Assembly (NCBI GenBank): GCA_950295325.1 | Contig: OX485804.1 | Location: forward strand, 15,562,001-15,626,000 | Direction: 5' to 3' | Length of the DNA: 64,000 bases | Origin: Polytrichum commune | Lineage: Eukaryota; Streptophyta; Polytrichopsida; Polytrichales; Polytrichaceae | Shown here: one piece after another, positions 11,413 through 22,929 of the stretch | How positions within the stretch are numbered: the stretch's first letter is position 1 | Layout: every line of letters begins with the position of its first letter | The notes under the pieces: generated by a model | Database searches by the model: none | What the model saw: the letters and a program-made list of their open reading frames with translations, nothing else | Told to the model about the DNA's origin: nothing | Made by a program: the position numbers and the translations under genes

Positions 11413-12575
11413 TATTTTTATTTTTATTTTGGGACAAATTGAGAAAATCAATTGCAAAGGTAACCCAAAATAAAACCAACCCGGGCAAGCGAGCGCCACC
11501 CGAGTGGAATCAAGAAATAATGCTCCCAAATCATATAATTCACATATCGTAACAATAGGTTCCCAAAGATTGCCACATCATGGAGAAAAGGATAAGTACA
11601 CAATCTTACAACCTGTCGCAACCCTTGCTAGCCCCCTAAACAATGTTGCCAATTTCCATTTCTAGCAAAGGTTACGACGCTAACCCTTCGCATTCCGCCA
11701 TGCTAATGGTTAGCTCCTCCTACCCCAGACCTTATAGTTCGTAGGAGGGGAACCAACCCTCCTACTTTGCTCTCGGGACTCACCCCCTTAATTGGTAACC
11801 AATCCTTAGATGTGGACTTCCATCCATGGAAGTCCAATCCCATGTTGATCATCGCATTGCCGGAGCAACACTACAACAACCCGAAGCATACTAGGCAACT
11901 ATGGCCTCACATTAGGCCAATGCCCATGGAGGCTGTGCCGTTCGGCCTCGGGTGGGTGAGGTCACACCACCTCACCCATATAAGCCTCTACGACTCTATG
12001 CGGGGCCCCTACCCCACCGTCAAGAAACCTTTTGTCTCTCTACCAAGAGTTGGGACCAAGTAGACATTTTCCCTTAGCCGCTCGGCCTAGAAGCCCCTAG
12101 CAGCTTCAGACCATCATAACTTCCTTGTATGATTTCACATGCTAACAAACAACCCCTCCATCTTCATCTACACTTCACGTAGATGCCAATGGACTCCTCA
12201 CTTGCCCCATTCAGGCAAGTATTGAGGACGTTATGCATGTTGGAACCTTGGCAGTCCCGGGAATCACTCCCAGGCACTGCTGTACCAGGGTGCTGTCCCA
12301 GGACAGCGCCCCACTCAAATTGCCATAACTCCTAGCTCACACCTCCGATTGAGGTGATCTTGAGCATTCTATAATCACCACGCCATGAGCTACGCATAGC
12401 TCATGGCTTCACCCTCATGCCTCCTAGTCTCCGTGGGTGGGAGGCGTTCCCAACGCCCGGGGCCCTCTAACCAATGGCGCCACAAGTTCCGGGTGTCACT
12501 CCGGGGTCCCCCTTGTGCCCATGGTGTTTCGGGCACTCCTCATGGAGAGGTCCCCCCCCCCCAATTCTAATTACA
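11413..12575. mobile_element. Insert of about 1.15 kb in the LINE 3' part
   Basis: LINE coding stops near 11412 and its C-terminal tail resumes near 12595, so the intervening sequence is an insertion. It has an A/T-rich left part and, from 11617 (TGTCGCAACCCTTGC), a G/C-rich block to about 12560. The block resembles an LTR in starting TG, but I could not place a matching CA end or a convincing target duplication. An open frame at 11767-12063 has no recognised domain. Confidence 0.45.
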
Positions 12576-12594
12576 ACTTGGATCAAAGGCTCCA

Positions 12595-12745
12595 TACACA
12601 AACCATCCATAAAATAATTAACAAGCCTTAAAATAACTCAATACAAAGTAACCAAACTTATGGAAACCTTCTCACAAATTGTCATCAAATACCTCACACC
12701 TATCATCCTAATTTTTGTTTTGAAAACTAGAAAAAGAAACAAGCA
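12595..12745 (+). pseudogene. LINE C-terminal tail
   Basis: The peptide SLKITQYKVTKLMETFSQIV and then IKYLTPIIL can be read here, the basic C-terminal end expected after the cysteine-rich segment of the same LINE. Its presence on the far side of the 11.4-12.6 kb block is what shows that block to be an insertion. Confidence 0.5.
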
Positions 12746-12799
12746 TTGACACGTATAAACTAAAAACTCCAACACATTTAAAAAAAAGTACTAACAATT

Positions 12800-15700
12800 G
12801 GTCCACCTATTACACATAGACACTAAGCCACCTCCGCCCCCCATGACCACACAAACAATGAATGGTTGGTGAACGGACAACGCATGTCGGTAGTAATACC
12901 GATGTCCTCTTTATTCATTTATTACGTATCAAAGGACCCTTCAGACAGTCTTGTCACCACTTCATCTAGTAGTTTTGGCATTTTTCTACTAGAATGAGAA
13001 ACTTACACATCATTCCTATCGATAGGTATTTTGCACTTGTCCTTTGATGAAAGGCACTAATTCTGTCGAACAAGTTGATATTCCTCTTTAAAAAGGTTAC
13101 ATGCCAAAAACACTGAAACATCTGAGATACCCGAACACTTACTTCGTTCCTGACTAAAGATAACATCTGAATGAGTATAGGTACTTACTTCGAACACACA
13201 CAATACGATCGATCACGAGAATGAAACACTACTGTGCTTCCATGTTCTATTCAAAAGACGTATATTAAGCATCTAAGTCAAAGCATTCTTCAGTTCCCTT
13301 GGGTTTCTGCTTCTGGCAACCTCCTAAATCTCACTACATCCCCATGATTCTTCACCTTCTACATGTTCGTTATTTTCACTGAAGAGAAAACCCAAACATG
13401 TGGAACCGACCCTCGAGATTCCTTGTAAGAACCTCAAAGCATGATGGCTTACATGGCATGGTGACCGTTCGACATTCGCAAACCCTGTCTGCTCAACTTT
13501 GTAGGATTTGCATGGTAAGTTGCGAAGCGACCTACCCCCCGGAAAAAGGAAGTGCAAAAAGAGATGGGTCCCATGTATCCAATTTCCGTTGTTTGATCGT
13601 TCCTTCACATTGCTAACTAGTAGTCCAAGATGTCGAAGTTATATCACCAGGGGCATGTGTTTCCGAAACGCGTACTGTGCATGCATCTCCACGTCATTCG
13701 GCGCACTGCTGGTGGAATGTCCTCAATGTAACGGTCATGCCAAGCGATTTTAATGATGTGTCTAGATGCTTGACTGATTGATTGATGCCCATAATCGATG
13801 ACCTTGCCATGACCTGATCCGGTAATGGACACGTATCGCCTCGCCGTTGCCGTCTCTTGTAGTAGGCACCTTGTATCGTAGTGAGGGATGGGAAGTGCAC
13901 ATCCACCATCCTCCTAGAAAGACAGTAGCAGTGCAAAGTCAAGAACCGCATGACTAACTCCCATGTCTCCCTACACGATCTTTTCTCTCTCGCTTAATTG
14001 CCTTGGAGTGACGTGGGCTCGTTGAGGAACCCGTTTAGTGGTAGGCATGTGTCCCGTTCCTTATCTCCACCAAAAGAATGATTTTCTGGGTTAAGGGAAT
14101 AACATAAGTAATAGGACAATAGGCAGGCTGTCGTGCGATTTCGAGTAGTGTATAACATGTTTGTGAACTAGTGCACCTGCAACAAGCACACTTATGCTCT
14201 ATCACATGGGGCTTTCCCACTTGTTGACCACTATGATTCCGTCGTCCAAATGATTCGAAAAGTGCAAACCTTTTGTAATACAGACACACACGGATGGATG
14301 CCCTTCAAAGTTCGAGTATTTCCAAGTAATGATCTTTGCGAAATAGCAAACTGTAATTACCATTAGAAATGATTTAGAATGTTCTAAAGGGGAGAGTCCT
14401 CTTGTTCCAAGTAAAGCTTAGAGTTTCTCAGAAATTATGAACCTAAAGAATAGCAGATTGCAAGATTTTTCTTCTTTCAAATCGTTTAGCAGCTCCAAAC
14501 CAGGTTCTAAAGATGATGACCCTTGCAGGCCGTGAAACATAGAATAGAAACGGAATCCTGCATCTTTGGGAGGATCTAGTAAGCATATCACAGGTCGTTG
14601 CCACGACAAGGTAGATTTTATGTATACAATCTGTTACATGAACAAACTTTTGATACCTAGAAAACTACCTTGTAGCGGCAAAGAACCAGTGGCAGCAACC
14701 CGTGTTCCTTGTAGTGTTTCTTGCGATGCCAACTAGTAATTTTGCTGAAATTCAAAATTTATACTAGATACAGGCTGGCATAATAATTTGATGGAACGAA
14801 ATGGATACCTTCTGATATCCAGCAAAGTTTGGACTTTTCAGAAGTTTGGAGGGGACGTACCTGATTGCAGCCAAGGTTTCAAGAGTATTGAGTCTTGAAG
14901 GCTACGTACGCTACGTACGCTTGCTAAAGCTTCTCAAAAGAACAGTCTCAAAAAGTGCTAACCGATACGCCACACAAACACAATGAACATGTCACTTGCA
15001 GCACATAATAACTCCTGTACGACTTTCGGAAGGAGTATGGTCTCGGTTGATGATCTTCTCCACTTTCGTATGCTGCTGCTGCTGCTTTCGTTGGAGATCA
15101 TGAATACCAGAAACGGCAGAAATGAAACCAAAAGAGAGAATTTGAAGCTGTCAACAAACAGCTGACTACCTGCCCAACTACCTAGCTGAAATGTTTGAAC
15201 CCTCTACCTACCTATCTCAAGCGCATAACAAATGGATGACCAGTATGCAGAGCTTAGAGGAAGAAGGATCGTGATCCGTTGCACAACTTGAACGAGCGAT
15301 CATCAAATTTGTAAAGATCAAGGTTATGGAATCTGGATGAGCTAGGAGAATGGAAACTGCTCTTAATTTTGCAATGTTTCAGAACATATGGCAGACGTAC
15401 TTTGCCTCTGGTCATTTATAGTTGAAGGCCCTCATCATTTATAGGCGAAGTGGTACTGCACGTGGTGGAGTCTTTTCACCTTTCAATTAATCTTGTGCAA
15501 GTGGGGGCTTGTCACTTTCCCACTCACTTTCCTTCACTACCCTCACCCTTCTGCTCACCGTCTGCCTGCTCATACTTTACCAACAAACAGTAAAAGACCC
15601 CAAGCACTTGGAGTCAACTCTTGAAATTCCCTGCAAAAGCTGTAAATATATGGCTACTTGCCAGTGAATGTGCCGGTATGTTACAAGTTTCATTCCCACA

Positions 15701-15820
15701 AGCATAGGGTGTTGTCATCCAACATAAGTTACCATCACATGAGCAACAACTTGAAGCGGACGGAGAGACTTCTTTAGGGTGAATGAGGGACACTTCACCT
15801 TGATCATAGCCATGAGATCA
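12800..15820. other. Low-repeat non-coding stretch with possible minus-strand promoter
   Basis: About 3 kb without recognisable transposon or protein. Base use is more balanced than in the neighbouring repeats. On the minus strand two TATAAATGA motifs lie near 15410-15445, followed (leftward) by a CTG/CAG-rich stretch (15071-15086) and possible splice sites. A tandem palindrome (GCTACGTACGCTACGTACGC) lies near 14902. Short open frames (14035-14289 and 14418-14609 on -, 13398-13616 on +) have no domain. It could be a non-coding transcription unit or only the relic of a gene. Confidence 0.25.
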
Positions 15821-15913
15821 TATTTAGGCGAACCAACCCATACACTCGTTCTTTGTTGGATGCCTAAACCCTGATTTGGGCGAACCAACCCATGTACTCG
15901 TTCCTTGTTGGAT

Positions 15914-16066
15914 GCCTAAACCCTTGCCTCCAAGGAACCAGAGTACGGGTTGTTTCGCCCCAGCGCCTAAACCCTTGCCTCCAAGGAACCAATGTACGGG
16001 TTGGTTCGCCCCAGCGCCTAAACCCTTGCCTCCAAGGAACCAGTGTACGGGTTGGTTCGCCCCAGC
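15914..16066 (+). repeat. 51-bp tandem repeat, three units
   Basis: Three adjacent 51-bp units (15914-15964, 15965-16015, 16016-16066), each starting GCCTAAACCCTTGCC and ending TTCGCCCCAGC, differ at only a few bases. Because 51 is a multiple of three, all frames stay open through the array and produce spurious repeated peptides. Related but shorter sequence lies just upstream (15827-15913), and a reverse-complement single unit lies at 43808-43897. Confidence 0.9.
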
Positions 16067-16067
16067 T

Positions 16068-16220
16068 AGATAGAAACATTTTTATCTAACGTGTTTCAAC
16101 ACATGTTTCGAGTTGTCCTTGCTTCTTAAGCATGTTTCAAGTTCACGTAGGAGCTCATGGGCTGGGGCGAAACAACTCGAAGCATGTGTTGAAACACGTT
16201 GGGTAAAAATGTTTCTATCT
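16068..16220. repeat. Long hairpin: 49-bp inverted repeat with 55-bp loop
   Basis: The arm 16068-16116 (starting AGATAGAAACATTTTTA) is the reverse complement of 16172-16220 with three mismatches. It directly follows the 51-bp array, and the motif CTGGGGCGAA beside the right arm matches the ends of the array units in reverse. It is probably part of one MITE-like element with the array. Confidence 0.8.
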
Positions 16221-16500
16221 TGGGTAGAGAAGGTTCCCATCTTTCTCTGTCCTAGTAGATCCTTGGGCTAAGTGCATGTCGCTTGTCATGTAAACCATAC
16301 AAAGCAGGGTGAGTAGTGTTTGCAAAGGCTGAACAAATGCTAGGTTGTTCGGCGGATTTGTACCCATCAAACATGATTTTACTCCTCAAAAAGCAAGACC
16401 ACGAGTGGGGATCACACGTGTTTGAAAATGTCATCTTTTGTCAACGTAGTTCACTTGGCCAAGGTGAGAGAATCTCACTCTTGACATGTGCCGAACCTTA

Positions 16501-16917
16501 GAGCGTCCCCACCAGACCGGGCATGGGGCATGCCAACGCCAAAAATAGGGCATCTTGAGTTCTTAGGTGGCGGTACCGACATAAATTGAGCCCCACCAAT
16601 GTCCGGTCCCCCATAATTTAGAACCGGCCCGGGTATAGTAAAGACCTTCCCCCGCCATAAATGGTTCATATAACGGCCCTCCTCCGGCCCACCAAAAGAT
16701 TACTTTAATATCAGATACTCTGACATCCTATTTTATCCCATGTCAGATAATAGGTGTCGTTGTCTTATTGATTGCTTCTTAATTATACCGGAGGTATGCC
16801 TACGCTTTGGTGGGCTTTGACTCAAGATGAGTTGCCCCGCCCAAGATGAAGGGCTCCCCAAAGGTATAAAATATTATATACTCTATTTGGCGTGTACCTG
16901 ATCTGGTGGGGATGCTC
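16501..16917. mobile_element. PIF/Harbinger-type MITE (TTA target site)
   Basis: The 417-bp element starts GAGCGTCCCCACCAGACC and ends GATCTGGTGGGGATGCTC, an 18-bp TIR with two differences. The trinucleotide TTA lies on both sides (16498-16500 and 16918-16920), as expected for Tourist/PIF-Harbinger elements. It has no coding capacity. Confidence 0.8.
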
Positions 16918-17635
16918 TTAGCAAGATTGGTCCCTCTATTTTTGGATTAAAATATCAGTTTTCAACTCGCCCAATGAAATAGGGGACAGCTTTATAATCA
17001 AAGTCCCTAAAGTTAGGCACTTGTCTCAGGCCAGAATTCTTGTATCTCAGCCCACCAAAGTATGTTTCGGAATGTGTGTGATCCTTCCCCTTCAATGAGA
17101 TCACACAACGCAAATCATGTCCAATGTCCATAAGGTGTAAAACTCTCTGTAAATATCCATAGGATGTAAACGCATCTATTTTCAACATGCCTGGGCCATA
17201 ACTCTCCATTGCCTACTAGCCTCCAATTTCATCAAAGAGCCGTTTGTCTGCATGGCCTCCTGGGTGAACTTTTGAAATGTTGGACATTTTCTGGAGTCGG
17301 AGCCGCCCGGCCACAAATATGATATCTAGTGTCACTTACTATTCGGAGTTACACACTCCTCTATCTTCTTATTATTAATGTAAATGTCTACCAAGCTAAG
17401 ATGGCCTTATCAACTAAAATGAGCCAATTGGGCTATTATGAGACAATCCGTACCTTGGGAACGTGCATTGGGAACGTAGTTCACGAGCAAAATCCCGTGA
17501 AAATAACTTCATTTACAATGTTTAGAACAACTAGAAGATCATCAAGAGAGAAAAACGCATTGTTCAAAGATGAGCGCCGATTCATATATGCTACAAGGGC
17601 ACATACTGCTCTACAAACTAAAACTTAGGTTTAAC

Positions 17636-18283
17636 CCCAACCATGGGTGAAAGCCCATGACCAACCAATGCCGTGCAACACATGCGGGAAAATCCATTAC
17701 ACAAGCTTGATTAAACAAAAAAAGGTCAAGACAACTGAAAAACAACGATGCGCATGACAACAAATGTGTTCTAAAATTATTGGTTTAATCATAGAAGCCT
17801 ATGGCCACTTAATAGTACTCAAAGTAGAAGGATACATCTAACCACGGCTGAACGCCCATGACCAACCAACACCACGCAACACATGCATGAAAATCCATAA
17901 CACAAGCCTCATTAACCAAAAGAAGGTCAACACAACTAAGAAGCAACAATGCGCATGACAACGTATGTGTGCTACAGAAATCATTGGTCTAATCATATAA
18001 GCCATAATGGGCACATAATATTATTCAAAGTAGAGGGATACATGTATCCACGGGTGAAAACCCGTCACAAACCAACAACACGTGTCACATGCGGGCACAT
18101 TCCACAACACATGCAGGAAATGGGCAATGACAAACCCGACAACACAAATGATAGGTGAACACAACCAAGACACCACCATGCACATGACAACAAATATGTC
18201 AAAAAATCAATGGTTGAATCATAGATACCACAATGGGCACATGATATTACACAAAGTAGAGGGATACATGTATACACGTGTTC
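17636..18283 (+). repeat. Subterminal tandem repeat, three units of about 205 bp
   Basis: Units begin near 17636, 17838 and 18048, each with CCAxGGxTGAAxxCCC, a motif that can form a short hairpin, followed by GACCAACC or CAAACCAAC and the tract GCACATGACAACxxATGTG. Each unit ends with CAAAGTAGAxGGATACATxTA. Related CCACGGG...CCCGTGG motifs lie near the other end (20525-20550). Such subterminal arrays often bind transposase (established for other families; inference here). Confidence 0.75.
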
Positions 18284-18305
18284 AAGCAATATGTTGTGAA
18301 GAGCC

Positions 18306-20270
18306 ATGGCGACAACTTCTCGCGTTGTGGAACTTGTGCAAAATTTCAAGGATTTGTTACGAATATACCAAAAAGAAACTACTAGGTACTTGGCCATCTT
18401 GAAGGCTAGCCATCAGCATTTAGCGTTGCATGAATCTCATAAAAACAATTACTATAAAGATAAGATCTTATCAAAGTACTCTACAAAAGAGGTCATTTGT
18501 GTCATTCATGACAAAATGGATTATGGGAGAACGGCGCTTCTTGTTTTCACTCACAAACACAAACGTGTTGACAAATATGAGCGTTTCCCAATATCCATTG
18601 CGGAGATGATTGCGCATGGTCACTCTGATGTGAATTATGCGCATTATGTTCTTGATATGTACCCATCCAATGCGAACTTCACTATCACATCCATCATGAA
18701 GTTGCTTTGTCAACATGAGGTCCCACATGTCTGCTCCAGTCGACACATTCTTGTTTCTTCCATAGGTGACCCTTTGCACGACGCATTGGTGGTTGGCGTA
18801 GAGAAGTGTTCAGGAATACTTCCTTTGCCACCGCCCGAAATTATTCCACCTACGGGGTTGCCACCCCTCTTGCTTATTCAGATGGACAATTGTGTGAAGG
18901 ATAACAAATCAAAATACAACATGTTGTTTTGGTCTGCTCTGACCGTAAAGGAAAGTCCGGGTAGCTTTCCTTATTGTGGGACATACGCATGAGGATGTGG
19001 ATGCAATGTTCGGCCGGTTTGGACAAAGGTTGAAGATTGAGGATTGCCATATACTCCCAGACCTCATGGCATCGTTCATGGAAGTTGGGGATCCCACTAT
19101 TGTCATGTCCTTTATTCATGAGGTTGTTGATTTCAAGGAATGGGTGAAGGGATACTACCATGAGTTTGGTCAAAACTGACTTATAAGGCATTCCAAGGCA
19201 CACCAATTCTGTTTTTATGTAGGCCCTGAAGGAGTGCCATTGATGCAATACAAACTGTTTTGTACAGATCCAAGTTGGGCGCTATATATAAGGAGGAATT
19301 GCTCTATGGAATGTGGACCATGTCACAAAGAAAACTATGTTCCCACCAGGTTAGTGGGTGTCTGGTTCGTATTGCTTTGGAAATGCACTGGAAAATACAA
19401 GGTGTGATGTACGTGGCCCACATGTGATCACTTGTGGACCGTTAGTCCATGGTTTTGCTTTGAGCTCAATGTGTGTTTGTTTTTGTAGGTTGTCCCCGTC
19501 CCGTTCCAAAAAGGGAGATGAAAGATTCCGTGAACGTAAAGTTTGGACTAAAAGGTTTTATTAAGTATTAGAAGGATACGGCATATCAAGATAATTCCGG
19601 TCAATATATGGAGTCCATTGTGCCAACAATTTTATATTGGGAGAATGTGCTTGCGGCTATGGATCATCCTTTATCCCCAACTCCATTTGAACTCAGCGAG
19701 CCATTTTGGCTTTCTACACGGTTCTCCATTGCAACTGCCCAACATGTGGACAATGAGCATTTATTTTAGGAAAACATCACTGACTATGCTTATGTTGGGC
19801 CAACTAGTTCTCCACCCACTGAGACCTTTCATCATGGTGCACGTATCGGGGTTGGCCATTATGTCTTACTACGTCCTAGTGAGGATTGTGCTAATCCAGT
19901 CTGGATGGGATGAGTGATTTCCGAGCCTAATTTGGCACATCTCGGTCCTCGTGCTCGTTCCATTGAGATTGTGTATTATGTACCGGTCCTTAGCCAAAGG
20001 AACAAGAAGACCTTGGATGAACGTTATGAGGAATGGGACACAGCAAAACCTTTTAGATGGATGAGGCTCAAGGAATATGCTCCAACTCGTCAATCTCTAG
20101 ATTGTGTTGTGCCATCATGGGCAAGACAGAAGAATGCGTCCGATGACAATGTGGTCATCCCAGCGAGGCACATTCTTTTTGCAAAGGATAATTTAGATCG
20201 ATGCACAAGAGGTGAGCATATGACCAGTGGAGATCAATTTGAGGATGGGGTATCAATAGAAGGCTTGTAG
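18306..20270 (+). pseudogene. Transposase-like protein with HTHEDVD motif (DUF7869-like)
   Basis: An open frame (18306-18992) starts MATTSRVVELVQNFKDLL and includes IHDKMDYGRTALLVFTHKHK and LLLIQMDNCVKDNKSKYN. A one-base shift near 18965-18975 moves the reading to VGHTHEDVDAMFGRFGQRLK (18976-19179). The last part (19914-20270) is open again with SQRNKKTLDERYEEWDTA, but the middle (19180-19910) is broken. The series KMDYG, QMDN, GHTHEDVD is the signature of a widespread uncharacterised family that I recall as DUF7869 in Pfam; the three acidic positions could form a DDE-like metal site (inference). TIRs surround it, so it is read as the element's transposase. Inactive because of frameshifts. 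Confidence 0.65.
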
Positions 20271-20789
20271 ATTGAATATGCATTGCTCAATCCTTGGTAT
20301 CCACGGATGAACTCCCGAGGTGGACACGGACTATCATGTTTGATGCTCAATTTTGATCAATGTGCGCATAAATTAGGGAACCCCACACATTGACATTTGT
20401 CTAGGGGTGTTCACATTACCACTTTTACTGGCATCCTTGATGTGAACTTTCATGTGCATTGTTATATTTTGTGAACATGTTCTCTATGTATGGGAGTCGT
20501 TCAATGTGCATGGTGGTCCCAAACAATCCACGGGGATTCACCCGTGGAGTGTAAGCACAATCCTTTTGTCACAATTGATGAGATCTTTCATATTATAATT
20601 GATTATTTGCATGGCTTTATAAACATGTGTGGGTGTATTGGAATGGTTGAGTTGTATTTTAAGAACTCTCAACGGGTATTCTCTCATACCAACTGGCAAT
20701 CATTATGTTCCCATCACATTCCCAACATTAAATTGAGCGGACCAATTGGCTCATTTTAGTTGATAAGACCATTAAGGTGTTAATGTTCT

Positions 20790-22217
20790 ATAATGTTCAA
20801 ACAATCAATTCGATCGTTGTTGGTAAAACATGTGATGTACAATAAACAATTAACTCCCCCCCCCCCCCCCCGCGAGCATATTAGGGCCCAACAATGAGCC
20901 GACTTCACCTTTATTTTTGCACTTATCCTCGAACATCCAAAGGCCTAGAAATTCAAGATATTTTATGTATCACCTCCCTAGTACTCACATAAGGACCTAC
21001 TGTAACAACCGATTGGTGTATGTACCAAGCGATTCCATGGACCTCAATTTAGGACAACCTAAGTTATAACACAGATGCGATCCTATTGTAGGTATCTTGA
21101 TCTTCATCAATGCATTCAGGCCATTGAATCGGCCGCAAAAGTCGGCTCATCCAATAAGCAACGGGGCCCATGAAGATGACTCCTTGTTTTAGGATCGGAG
21201 TAGACATCCAAAAGTTACAACAAATTAAAACAAGAAAACGGTAGAACCGTGAGGCTCTGTCCTTTGCTATGAAAGACTACAATTGTAGCTAATTACTTTG
21301 CTAATGTCAATCCATGGCTATTCACTATACCAAACCTTTCTTGGATTTGGTGCACCTTTTTAAAAAAAATACGGGTCAAGGATTGAAGCTACTCACTTAT
21401 CACCCGAAAATTTTAAAATGAATAATCAAGAACTGCCGAAATAACTATAGTTAACTAGATTTCTTTCAATTCATTTTAGGGAGCACTTATATATATATAT
21501 ATATATATATACTTAACATCCACATTAAATAAAGTGGACCAAAAATAACAAGAACAAGTAACGTCCAAGTGTGAACACAAAGTGGTTAGGAAATTTGCTC
21601 TTAAAACGAAGAAGTTGATGCATAGTCTTTGTCCTACAGACAGAGCCAACAAAAGAATCGAGTTTGACTTTTGATCGATTAGACAATTGTTTGAATTATT
21701 GACCCTAGAATGGTGCCTATATTCTGAGCACGGACTCCATTTGCATCCTAAAGCATGTCTTCTTGATACCATCTTGACTACAAGGCTTGCCATGTGCCAC
21801 TCAAATATAGTGTCCGATACCGAATAGTGTCTTAATAATTGAGCCCACCTTACTTGTGGCTTGCACGACTTCAGCTTGTTTTTTTTTTTTTTTTTTTCCG
21901 GGCTCTTACATGTAATATATTCTATGTGTAGATACCGATAAGCCATGATTGAGATTTGCACCCACCACAAACTCCAAACGTCCAAAAACTCAACCCCAAA
22001 TGTATGCACATTTTTCAAGGGCAGATCACGGATATCTAGCAGGTGCAAATCTCAACACTTTTATGAACCCTCCGCTTTACGATTTCGTACACTTGAGGCA
22101 AACCTCTTTGCACTATCGCAAGTTCAGCTAAGCTATGAGTCGGTCACAAAGGAATATTATTGCAGACAACACTCATTCTTGCAGACACTGGATGTAATAA
22201 GGTACAACCGACCACTA
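20790..22217. other. Unassigned intergenic DNA
   Basis: No gene recognised. It contains a poly-C run (20858-20872), an (AT)n microsatellite at 21488-21511 and a poly-T run near 21881-21898. The 190-codon minus-strand frame at 21476-22048 includes the translated microsatellite and poly-T and has no domain. Confidence 0.55.
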
Positions 22218-22579
22218 CCGTAACACCATAGCAGGTTTGTTCATAAATAATTCCCCCCCAAAAAAACGTAAAAAAACAGAAATTACAGGCAAAGAGAAAC
22301 GAATAACTCTCAAATTATACTGTGATAAAAACGAAAAGACAGAAAATCAGGATTAGGGTAATGACTTAGGTTTAAACAAGTTGGGCCGCCATAAATGGAT
22401 GAAAAACGCAATTAGGATGAAATTTCTGCACATCTTTCCCACCCTAAACATGAATGATTTTTAATCCAATAAATGAGAAGACGAATTTCAAAAAAATCTA
22501 TTTTTGGAACACGAACCTTATTTTTTCAAAAAAATTAAATATTCGTGCGGCAGGTGGCGAACCTGCTATGGTGTTACGG
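22218..22579. mobile_element. MITE with perfect 20-bp TIR, TA target
   Basis: CCGTAACACCATAGCAGGTT at 22218-22237 is perfectly repeated in reverse at 22560-22579. TA lies immediately outside both ends (22216-22217 and 22580-22581), as for Tc1/mariner-derived (Stowaway-type) elements. The 362-bp interior is A-rich and non-coding. Confidence 0.75.
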
Positions 22580-22581
22580 TA

Positions 22582-22919
22582 CACTAAATATGATATTTAG
22601 TGTTTGATTAGATTTAGTGTTTTACCACCCTACTATGTTCAACACTAATTTTCAATTCTTTGATAATTAGTGTTAGACATAAATGCGCCGCCGCCGCCTT
22701 CCTTGTTGCCACCTCTTTCATGTGAAACAGTCAATCGCCTTCCTTGTTGCCACCTCTTTCCTACTAAACACTAAATTCGTGCATGTAACTTTCACATATT
22801 ACCATAGATGATATTTAGTGTTTGAGTTTACATTTAATGTTACTTACTTTCATAGGGTTAGTGATATTTAGTGTAGTGTTCGTATTTAGTGTATCTAACA
22901 CTAAATATCATATTTAGTG
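22582..22919. mobile_element. Stowaway-like MITE (CACTAAATAT family)
   Basis: The element begins CACTAAATATGATATTTAGTG and ends CACTAAATATCATATTTAGTG. Each end is itself nearly palindromic, and TA flanks both sides (22580-22581 and 22920-22921). Related sequences occur at 30752-30853, 43373-43732 and 46602-46850. A GCC-rich insert near 22688-22705 and a short direct repeat (CGCCTTCCTTGTTGCC, 22693 and 22736) lie inside. Confidence 0.78.
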
Positions 22920-22929
22920 TAGTTAACCA

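Larger units (their letters stand above)
3240..12790 (+). mobile_element. Decayed LINE with RNase H domain, broken by nested inserts
   Basis: The plus strand is strikingly purine-biased to A with C replacing G/T, and successive fragments of one LINE polyprotein can be read in order: endonuclease-like remnants (4620-5480), reverse transcriptase (5600-6660), post-RT region (6990-7800 and 9020-9600), RNase H (10140-10780), a cysteine-rich segment (11270-11340) and a C-terminal tail (12595-12745). A short A-run at 12780-12788 could mark the 3' end. The 5' limit is set only by composition. Frames shift and stop often, so the copy is dead. At least four inserts interrupt it: about 6665-6985, the solo LTR 7806-9014, the MITE 10381-10606 and about 11413-12575. 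The RNase H domain after the RT marks it as a plant non-LTR element of the RNase H-bearing kind (inference from domain order). Confidence 0.75.
17401..20772 (+). mobile_element. DNA transposon, 3.37 kb, with TIRs and degenerate transposase
   Basis: The ends are inverted repeats: TGGCCTTATCAACTAAAATG and so on at 17402-17432 matches the reverse complement of 20741-20771 at 29 of 31 positions. With the outer A/T included, the tetramer TAAG flanks both sides (17397-17400 and 20773-20776), a possible 4-bp target duplication. Inside lie three subterminal tandem units (17636-18283) and a plus-strand transposase-like coding region (18306-20270). The superfamily is uncertain. The arrangement of TIRs, subterminal repeats and a single broken gene is that of a class II element. 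Confidence 0.7.

Noticed and set aside
15914-16066. CRISPR-like direct repeats
   Set aside because: Units are adjacent with no spacers and the window is from a plant genome.
15864-16089. Overlapping open frames on both strands with repeated peptides
   Set aside because: They are produced by the 51-bp tandem units, whose length is a multiple of three. No start context or domain.
21476-22048. 190-codon minus-strand frame
   Set aside because: It includes a translated (AT)n microsatellite and a poly-Lys tract from a poly-T run. No domain.
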